Position numbers and translations under genes: made by a program. Shown piece after piece: positions 55,667 to 64,000 of a DNA stretch of 64,000 nucleotides. Source of the stretch: Elymus sibiricus. Taxonomy: Eukaryota > Streptophyta > Magnoliopsida > Poales > Poaceae. Below the pieces are notes generated by a model. The model searched no databases, had not been told where the DNA came from, and saw nothing but the letters and a program-made list of their open reading frames with translations. The stretch lies in NCBI GenBank assembly GCA_039707655.1, contig CM077675.1, positions 418,995,162 to 419,059,161 on the forward strand, written 5' to 3'. Each line of letters opens with the position of its first letter. Position 1 is the stretch's first letter.

Positions 55667-57183
55667 TGATACGTCCATTTTGCATCATGATTTCCTACTG
55701 TTATTTAATATGTTTTGTTGAATAATAATGCTTTAGGGAGTGATTCTAATACCTTTTTTCTCATAATATCCAAGGTTTATACAAAGAGGGAGAATACCGG
55801 CAGCTAGAATTCTGGACCTGAAAAAGCACATCAGAGATACCTATTCTGAACATCTCCAATGGAGCTGAAACTTTACAGAGATTATTTTTGGAATTAATAA
55901 AAAATACTGGAGCAAAGAACTACCGGAGGGGGCCACCCTGGTGGGCACATGCACCAGTACGCGCCAGGCCCCCCCAGGCGCGCCCTGGTGGGTTGTGCCC
56001 TCCTCGGCCCACCTCCGGTTCCCATCTTCTGGTATATAGGCTCTTTTGACCTAGAAAAAATAGGGAGAGGACTTTCGGGACGGAGCGCCGCCGTCTCGAG
56101 GCGGAACTTGGGCAGGAGCACTTTTGCCCTCCAGCGGAGCGATTCCGCCGGGGGAACTTCCCTCCCGGAGGGGGAAATCGAAGCCATCGTCATCACCAAC
56201 ACCCCTCTCATCTTTGGGAGGCCAATCTTCATCAACATCTTCAACATCACCATCTCCTCTCAAACCCTAGTTCATCTCTTGTGTTCAATCTTTGTACCGG
56301 AACCTCAGATTGGTACCTGTGGGTGACTAGTAGTGTTGATTACTTCTTGTAGTTGATTACTATATGGTTTATTTGGTGGAAGATTATATGTTCAGATCCA
56401 TTATGCTATTTAATACCCCTCTGATCTTGAGCATGAATATTATTTGTGAGTAGTTACCTTTGTTCTTGAGGTCACGGGAGAAGTCATGTTGCAAGTAATC
56501 ATGTGAATTTGATATGTGTTCGATATTTTGATGATATGTATGTTGTGATTCCCTCAGTGGTGTCATGTGAACATCGACTACATGACACTTCACCATCCTT
56601 GGGCCTAAGGGAATGAATTATGGAGTAGTTATTAGATGATGGGTTGCTAGAGTGACAGAAGCTTAAACCCTAGTTTATGCGCTACTTCGTAAGGGGCTGA
56701 TTTGGATCCAAACGTTTAATGCTATGGTTAGATTTTATCTTAATACTTTTCTTGTAGTTGCGGATGCTTGCGAGGGGGTTAATCATAAGTGGGAGGTTGT
56801 TCAAGTAAGAACAGCACCCAAGCACCGGTCCACCCACATATCAAATTATCAAAGTAGCAAACACGAATCAAACCAACATGATAAAAGCGACTAGATGAAA
56901 TGCCCGTGTACCCTCAAGAACACTTTGCCTATTACTAGAGACTGTTCTAGCCTGTCCTTTGCCACAAAAGGATTGGGCTACCTTGCTGCACTTTATTTAC
57001 CGTTACCTTTACTCGCTCGTTACCAATTATCTTGCTATCAAACTATCTGTTACCTACAATTTCAATGCTTGCAGAAATTACCTTGCTGAAAACCGCTTGT
57101 CATTTCCTTCTACTCCTCGTTGGGTTCAACACTCTTACTTATCGTAAGGACTACGATTGATCCCCTATACTTGTGGGTCATCA
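55667..57183 (+). repeat. 3' LTR of the nested Athila element
   Basis: About 1.52 kb; same order as 46886-48401 with scattered substitutions (estimated 2-4%, not exhaustively counted), TATA at about 56033. Ends gtgggtcatca. Confidence 0.92.
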
Positions 57184-58476
57184 TGCCCTCCACCCTTGTG
57201 GAGCCCACGGGGGGCCTCCAATGCGCGTCTTCTGCTATATGAAGCCATTTGCCCTAGAAAAAATAATAAGGAGAAGACTTTAGGGAGAAGCACCACCGTC
57301 TCGAGGTGGAACCTGGGCAGGAGCACTTTTTCTCTCCGGCTGAGAGATTCCACCGACGATACTTCCCTCCGGGAGGGTGAAATCGAAGCATTCGTCTTCA
57401 CCAACATTCCTCTCATTGTGCAAGGACTCGTCTCCATCAACATCTTCACCAGCACAATCTTATCTCAAACCCTAGTTCATCTCTTGTATTCAATCTCTGT
57501 CCCTAAACGTCAGATTGGTACCTATGGGTTGCTAGTAGTGTTGCTAGTTGGTTTACTTGGTGGAAGATCATATGTTCAAATTGTTAATCATATATTTATC
57601 TCCTCTTATCATGAACATGAATATGATTTGTGATAAGTTTCGTTTGTTCTTGAGGACATGGGAGAAGTCTTGTTATAAATTATCATGTGAAGTTGCTATT
57701 CGTTCAATATTTTGATGATATGTATGTTGTGCTTCCTCTAGTGGTGTCATGTGAACGTCAACTACATGACACCTCACCATCTTTGGGCCCAGGAGAAGAA
57801 AATTGTGAAGTAGTAAGTAGATGATGGGTTGCGAGAGTGACAGAAGCCTAAACCCTAGTTTATGCGCTATTCCGCAGGGGGCTAATTTGGATCCATATGT
57901 TTCATGCTATGGTTAAATTTATCTTAATTCTTCTTTCATAGTTGTGGATGCTTGCGAGAGGGGATAATCATAAGTAGGTTGTTTGGTCAACTAAGAACAA
58001 CACCTTAGCACCGGTCCACCTACATTACAATTTATCAAAGTAGTGAACGTGAATAAACTAAAACATGATGATCATGACTACACAAAATTCCCATGTGTCC
58101 TCAAGAACGCTTTTCTCATTAAAAAAATTACTCTTGGTCCGTCCTTAGTAATAAGGATTGGGATACCTTGATGCACCTTGTTACTTTGGTTACTAATTAA
58201 TTGCTACAATTTATCCTACTATCAAACTATCTGTTACTACATTTCTTCAGCACTTGCAGACAATACCTTGCTGAAACCGCTTATCAATTTGTTCTGCTCC
58301 TCGTCGGGTTCGACACTCTTACTTATCGAAAGGACAGACTATGATTGGTCCCCTGTAATTGTGGGTCATCAAGACTCTTTCTGGCGCCATTGCCGGGGAG
58401 TAAAGCGCTTTTGGTAAGAGGAATTTTGAAAGGAAACATTTATATTATGTGCTGATTTTTATCTCCTCTTGTTACT

Positions 58477-59945
58477 ATGGAGAATAATCCTTTGAGAGAC
58501 TTGTTCGGGGTATCTTCACCTCGACCAGAAGAAGTAAGAGCCCCTCCTCAACCTACTGAACCTACTGAAAATAATTATTATGAAATTCCTTCGGGTATCG
58601 TGGAAAAGCTATTTGCTAATCCTTATGAAGGAGATGGAACAATATATCCTGATATGCACCTAATCTATACAGATGAACTTTGTCGTTTGTTTAAGCTTGC
58701 AGGTTTATCCGAAGATGGAGTTAGGAAGAAAGTATTCCCTTTATCTTTGGGGTCAAAAGCATTGGTATGGTTTAGGCTATTGGATGAATCTGGAACATGG
58801 GACTACAATCGACTGAAACTGGAATTTCACCAGAAGTACTATCCTATGCACTTGGTTCATCATGATCGGAATTATGTATATAATTTTTGGCCTCATGAAG
58901 GAGAAAACATCTCTCAAGCTTGAGGAGGCTTAAATATATGTTGCATACATGTACCAATCATGATCTCCTGAGAGGATTGATTCTTCAAAACTTTAATGCT
59001 CGGCTTTCTGATGATAATAAGTCAATGCTTGATTCTTCTTGGGCTGGTTCTTTCGTGAAGAGAAGTATTGATTCAAATGGGATCTTATTGAAAGAATTAA
59101 ACACAACTCTAAAGATTGGGAAGTCGACAAAGATAATGAGTCAGGTATAAATCTTGAGTTCGATTGTGTTAAGTATTAGAAACAAATGTTTTTCATAAGC
59201 TTAGTGCAAAATATGGACTTGACTCTGAGATAGTAGCCACATTTTGTGAATCCATTACTACTCATGTTGATCTCCCTAAAGAGAAGTCGTTTAAATTCCA
59301 TCAACCCATTGAAAATGATTATGAAGAACCACCTATTATTGAAACTGAAACAATTGTTTATTATGCTAACCTAGTTGTCCCTACTACTTACACTTAAAAA
59401 CCTCTTTTCTCTGTTAGGATTAGGGAACATGCTAAGGCTACAACTGTGGTTCATAAGAATAATATTAGAACACCTAAACCTTCTGGGCAAATTAAAGTAG
59501 AGACTCCTATTGCAATAGTTAAAGATCTCTTGACTGATGATATTGATGGGCATGTTATTACTTATGTGATAATGCTGCTAGAATTGCTAAACCTGGTGGA
59601 AATGAGCAGGATATGTTAGATAAGAATTAGAAAGTCGTTTGCATGCCTGTTGTTTCTGCTAAGATAGGAGATCGTTGTTATCATAGTTTATGTGATATGG
59701 GTGCTAGTATTAATGTTATTACTTTTGCTTTATACCAAGAAGTCATGAATAATATTGCACCCGCTGGGTTAGAAGAAATTGATATTACTATTAAGGTTGC
59801 AAACAGAGATATTATTTTACCGCTTGGGATTGTCAGAGATGTTGAAGTCTTGTGTGGTAAGATCAAATACCCTACTAATTTCTTAGTACTTGGATCACAT
59901 CAAGATAATTTTTGTCCCATTATATCCGGTAGACCTTTCTTGAAT
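58477..59945 (+). pseudogene. gag: Gag and protease of the outer Athila element, decayed
   Basis: Intact start codon (MENNPLRDLFGVSSPRPEE) and open frame to 58923, where TGA replaces a tryptophan codon after ENISQA. Later pieces follow in shifting frames: LLRGLILQNFNARLSDDNKSMLDSS, then a gap with several stops (59165-59400), and at 59643-59945 protease sequence (YHSLCDMGASINVITFALYQE; active site DMGAS). Homology ends after FCPIISGRPFLNIE, at the truncation. More decayed than the nested copy. Confidence 0.8.
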
Positions 59946-59949
59946 ATTG

Positions 59950-60394
59950 AAGCAATCATGCCCTTGGAACATATTTTTATGTTGATGAGAATCTATATGT
60001 AGGGGACTAAGTATGTTTGTCAAGTAAATTTCAGGTGTTAGTCCACGTATGACAAATGTGTGTGGATCACGGACGCTTGAAATATATACGACTCAAGAAA
60101 GAAGATACAAGAGGGTAACAATATCATTTTACACTTGATTTTAGGGATCCCGCACTATTAAGAGGGGATCGATTGTGTCACTTAAATATTTGCTAAAATC
60201 AACATGAATTCCAAATAGTTTGGTCAATCCGTGCTTCAACATTTTGATCTTACCCACTATAATTTTCCAAGACTTTTTCATACATGTGCCAAAGTGATTT
60301 CCCCAAAATCATCTCTGGGCGACCAGATGTCCGGGCTAGGTGCCGAAAATCCGAACTGGCTGCTACAGAACCAGGATTTTGGATCAAACCTGTT
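59950..60394. other. Unassigned sequence at truncation of outer Athila element
   Basis: Does not match the Athila coding order. Contains no recognised gene or terminal repeat. The stretch cgaccagatgtccgggctag near 60320 has the look of transposon sequence, but no family can be given. Confidence 0.35.
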
Positions 60395-60679
60395 GAAAAC
60401 TTCACTCATGTTGTGTAGAAGGATGTCACATTTGCAGAAAGGAAAAAAAAGGCTTTGATCCATGTTTTACGTGGCAAGTTCTCCACCCAATGGTATGCAG
60501 CAAGGTTGTGTTCCTTCATTTACTCCATGTTCTTATTGTAAGCAATTTCATGTGTAGATCTTGCTATTGCCCATAGATCATTCTTGTGTTGTCTCCCTTG
60601 TGTATTTTATGAAAGTGCTGGTACATGTGCCTAACCCAGTGTCTGTGTTCAATATAAGGGAAAACTTTTTGCACTGTCT
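60395..60679 (-). pseudogene. Mutator transposase remnant (C-terminal region)
   Basis: On the minus strand, from the LTR junction: KTVQKVFPYIEHRHWVRHMY, then after a frame change NDLWAIARSTHEIAYNKNM, AAYHWVENLPRKTW and, in the next frame, PFCKCDILLHNMSEVFNR. These are the characteristic segments between the catalytic core and SWIM finger of MULE transposases. It has a TAA after NKNME and at least two frame changes. The upstream part is cut off by the LTR element beginning at 60680; downstream of about 60395 homology stops. Confidence 0.75.
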
Positions 60680-63470
60680 TGATAACCCACAAGTGTAGGG
60701 GATCGTTTGTAGCCTTTTTCGATAAGTAAGAGTGTCGAACCCAACGAGGAGCTAAAGGTAGAAAAAATATTCCCTCAAGTTCTATCGACCATCGATACAA
60801 CTCTACGCACGCTAATGCTTGCTTTACCTAGAACAAGTATGAAACTACTTTGCGGGAATAAAACTAGAAGTACTTTACAAGAAAATAAAGAACATGGAAA
60901 TAAAAGTTAGGTGCTGTTTTAATAAAAGAACAATAAAAGAGTAAAAAACTTAGTAGAAAGCTTTTTGTGTAACGCAAGAGAAAGATTGTCCCTAGGCAAT
61001 TGAATATGATACGATAGATACTTGTTATATGCAATGAGGGAGAGGCATACGCTAACACACTTTCCGTACTTGGATCATATGCACTTATGATTGGAACTCT
61101 AGCAAGCATCCGCAACTACCAAAGTTCATTAAGGTAAAACCCAACCATAGCATTAAGTATCAAGTCCTCTTTACTCCCATACGCAACAACCCACCTACTC
61201 GGGTTTATGCTTCTGTCACTCAAGCAACCCACCATAGGCAAATCATGAACATATTGCAACACGCTACAGAGGGGATCCCTCACGTTTGCGCGATACGGAG
61301 GGCACCATAGGACATCACCATATCAACATACAACTCACATCCATAACATCATACCACAATTAACCCATAGGACAAAAGAGATCTACTCAAACATCATAGG
61401 ATAGCCAAATATCATTGGGAAATAATATATGGAGTTGAGCACCATGTTTAAGTAGAGATTACAGCGGGGAAGAGAGGTGTTACACCACTGCATAGAGGGG
61501 GAGAGAGTTGGTGTTGACGGCGGCGAAGTTGTTGGTGTAGATCGCCGTCACGATGATTGCCCCGGTGGCGTTCTGGCGCCACCGGGAGAGAGGGGGAGAG
61601 AGCCCCCTCCTTCTTCTTCTTCCTTGGACTCCCCCCTAGATGGGAGGAGAGTTCCCCCTCTGGTCCATGGCCGCCATGGCGGCGGAGGGGCAGGAGCCCC
61701 TCCTAGATTGGATCTCCCTCTCTGTTCTCTTCTGTTTCACGTTCCTGTTTTCTGGACGAAAACCGTTTCTTATATTCCTGGAGATCCGTAACTCCGATCG
61801 GGCTGAAATTTTTAGGGAATTTTTATCCAAAAATTAGCTTCCTTGTGCCCGAAGGAGAGCTCCAACCGACGTACAAGGTGAGCACAACCCACCAGGGCGT
61901 GCCTGGCCCCCCTGGTCGCTCCTTGGTGTCTTGTGGGTGTTGTGGGCCTCCGTTTGCGTTGATTCCACTTCTCAAAATTCACAAATATTCCAAAAATAAT
62001 CTTCGTAAATTTTTATCGCGTTTGGACTTTGTTTAATATGGATATTCTGCGAAACAAAAAACATGCAACAAACAGGAACTAGGCACTGGATCAATAGGTT
62101 TGTCCAATAAATCATATAAATTGTTGCCAAAAGTATGTAAAAGTTGTATAATATTGGCATGAAACAATCAAAAATTATAGATACGATGGAGACGTATCAG
62201 CATCCCCAAGCTTAATTCCTGCTCGTCCTCGAGTAGGTAAATGATAAAAAAGATAATTTTTGATGTGGAATGCTACCTAGCATAATCTTGATCATATATC
62301 TAATCATGGCATGAATATTAAGACACAAGTGATTCAAAGCAAGAGTCTAGTTTTGACATAAAGACATCAATACTCTGGCATCCCAACAAACAATCATGTC
62401 TTTCAAAATATCAAGGCTAAAGAACGCTATCCCTACAAAATCATATAGCCTTGTCATGCTCTGTCTTCTTAACACAAAGTATAAATCATGTACTACCCCG
62501 GTGTCAGCCAAGCAATTGGTTCATACTTTTTAACGCGCTTTAACATTTTCAACTCTCATGCAATACATGAGCGCAAGCCATGGATATAGCACTATGGGTG
62601 GAATAGAATATGGTGGTAGGTTTCAAAGTGGTAAAAGTGGAGAAGAAAGTCTCGCATCAACTCTGCGTATCAACTGGCTATGGAGATGCCCATCAATAGA
62701 TATCAATGCGAGGAGTAGGGATTGCCATGCAACGGATGCACTAAGAGCTATAAGTGTATGAAAGCTCAATATAAAAACTAAGTGGGTATGCATCTAACTC
62801 TATAATGAAAAATTCCCACTAGTATATGAAAGTGACAACATATGAGACTCTCTATATGAAAAACATGGTGCTACTTTGAAGCACAAGTGTGGAATTAGCA
62901 TGCCCCTTCTACTTCTTTCATTTTTTTTCATTGTTTTTCTTTTTCTTTTTTTTTCTTTTTTTTTCTTTTTCCTTTTTTTTCTTTGTCCGGAGCCTCATCC
63001 CGACTTGTGGGGGAATCATAGTTTCCATCATCCTTTCATCACTGGGGCATGCTCTAATAATGAATAATGATGATCATCACACTTCTATTTACTTACAACT
63101 CAATATTACAACGATAGTAGAACAAAGTATGACTCTATATGAATGCAATGATCTAGCGTAGCAAAGATATCAAAAAACGGACAAGCCACGAAAACATCAT
63201 GCTAGCTATCTTACGATCATGTAATGCAATATGACAATGAATGCTCAAGTCATCAAAACGGAGGCGGTGGAAGTTGCATGGCAATATATCTCGGAATGGC
63301 TATGGAAATGCCATAATAGGTAGGTATGGTGGCTTTTTTGAGGAAGATATAAAGAGGCTTATGTGTGATAGAGCGTATCATATCACGGGGTTCGAATGCA
63401 CCGGCGAAGTTTGCACCAACTCTTGATGTGAGAAAGCACAATGCACGGTACCGAAGAGGCTAGCAAATTG
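60680..63470 (-). mobile_element. Minus-strand Athila-type LTR element (3' LTR plus 3' interior)
   Basis: On the minus strand the LTR runs 62199 to 60680, starting TGATACGTCTCCATCGTATC and ending gtgggttatca (about 1.52 kb). The polypurine tract aattaagcttggggatgc precedes it at 62200-62217, so this is the 3' LTR. The interior continues to about 63470 and includes a C/T-rich stretch and typical non-coding 3' sequence with no gene recognised. The 5' part is missing. Confidence 0.8.
62918..62987 (+). repeat. Polypyrimidine (T/C) tract
   Basis: Almost pure T with interspersed C (tttttctttttttttc), in the interior of the minus-strand Athila-type element. Gives Phe-rich spurious frames. Confidence 0.8.
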
Positions 63471-64000
63471 CGGAAGGGGGGGGGGGCGCCCCCTGGCTTG
63501 TGGGCCCCCCCGTAGCTCCTCCAACCCTAATTCTTCGCCTATAAATTCAGGAATATTCCCCCAATACCAAAGAGAGCCACGATAATACTTTTCTGCCACC
63601 GCAAGCCTCTGTTCCCGTGAGATCCCATCTTGCGGCCTTTTTCGGTAATCTGCCGGAGGGGGATTCGATCACGGAGGGCCTCTACATCAACACCATTGCC
63701 CTTCCGATGATGCGTGAGTAGTTCACCTCAGACCTTCGGGTCCATAGCTTGTAGCTAGATGGCTTCTTCTCTCTCTATGATCTTCAATACCATGTTCTCC
63801 ATGATCTTCATGGAGATCTATCCGATGTAATACTCTTTTGCGGTGTGTTTGTCGAGATCCGATGAATTGTGGATTTATGATCAGATTATCTATGAATATT
63901 ATTTGAATCTTCTCTGAATTCTTATATGCATGATTTCATATCTTTGCAAGTCTCTTCGAGTTATTGGTTTGGTTTGGCCAACTAGATTGGTAATTCTTGC
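63470..64000 (+). mobile_element. Plus-strand WHAM-like LTR fragment, runs off window
   Basis: Homologous in order to the right piece of the WHAM-like LTR at 45040-45600 (catcttgcggcc, gatgatgcgtgagtagttcacc, tccatagcttgtagctagatgg, gcggtgtgtttgtcgagatccg). It starts mid-LTR at a G-run (about 63476-63487), next to the opposite-strand element, so the join is a rearrangement rather than a simple insertion. Its TATA-like tataaattc lies near 63540. Confidence 0.75.

Larger units (their letters stand above)
46886..57183 (+). mobile_element. Athila-type (Sabrina-like) Gypsy element, complete structure, nested
   Basis: LTRs of about 1.52 kb (46886-48401, 55667-57183), primer-binding site at 48412-48429, gag-pol, an extra ORF, long 3' region and polypurine tract at 55653-55665. 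The left LTR has lost its TG (reads agatacgtcc), while the right one starts TGATACGTCC. Flanks are CGCCC (46881-46885) and TGCCC (57184-57188), a 5-bp duplication with one CpG-type C/T difference. Coding parts contain several stops, a lost start codon and an altered RT catalytic residue, so it is not autonomous. Confidence 0.93.
46597..59950 (+). mobile_element. Athila-type element, LTR split by a related element, 3' part missing
   Basis: The 5' LTR is in two pieces: 46597-46885 (starts (tg)atacgtccattttgaatc with a degraded TG) and 57184-58371 (ends gtgggtcatca). The Athila primer-binding site tggcgccattgccgggg follows at 58382-58398. Gag and the start of protease follow (58477-59945), then homology stops near 59950. 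Total LTR about 1.47 kb. The break between the pieces is exactly the insertion site of the element at 46886-57183. Confidence 0.85.

Noticed and set aside
61477..61837. Frames over the GC-rich part of the minus-strand LTR
   Set aside because: They lie inside an LTR and overlap on both strands without domains.

Overview
This is a plant nuclear window, and the repeats point to a Triticeae grass (wheat, Aegilops or barley relatives). I see LTRs of the kinds recalled as Angela-like Copia, Sabrina-like and WHAM-like Athila, and a Gypsy LTR starting TGAGGGAGTCCTGG. There are also Stowaway MITEs starting CTCCCTCCGT, tRNA-derived SINEs, a Mutator-like element with a 9-bp target duplication, and a candidate Helitron. 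Family names come from memory and are tentative. Boundaries and target-site duplications (TSDs) were read from the sequence.

Layout: 1-8887 is a very young Copia retrotransposon whose left LTR is cut by the window edge. 8888-12300 is repeat-rich spacer with a T-rich array, one Stowaway nested in another, a MITE and a SINE. 12304-13299 (minus) is the only intact, host-like gene: a single-exon cytosolic sulfotransferase. 13745-14790 is a PIF/Harbinger-like element (TSD TAA) carrying a broken AP2/ERF-domain gene. 14804-22714 is a 7.9-kb Helitron candidate. 22715-25150 holds Stowaways and an inverted pair of AT-rich arrays. 25154-29286 is a Mutator-like element (284-bp TIRs, TSD GGTTCCAAG) with a plant-mobile-domain gene and a truncated MuDR-type transposase facing each other. 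29487-31639 holds MITEs, a SINE and unassigned spacer.

31640-46330 is a three-layer nest. A WHAM-like LTR is split by a 3.8-kb solo-type LTR (TSD CCAGA), which is split by a 9.3-kb Gypsy element (TSD CCAGT). That Gypsy element has gag and protease but no recognisable reverse transcriptase or integrase; in their place it carries a five-exon gene on the opposite strand. 46597-59950 is a second nest: a nearly full-structure Athila element (46886-57183) inserted into the LTR of a related Athila element. 59950-64000 contains a Mutator transposase remnant interrupted by a minus-strand Athila-type LTR element, then a plus-strand WHAM-like LTR fragment running off the window.

Almost all coding capacity is transposon-derived and carries stops or frameshifts. 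Many of the stops look like C-to-T (or G-to-A) changes, as expected for methylated repeats. The unusual parts are the antisense spliced gene in the pol-less Gypsy element, the LTR-like internal promoter of the Athila extra ORF, the AP2 capture, and the convergent PMD/transposase arrangement.
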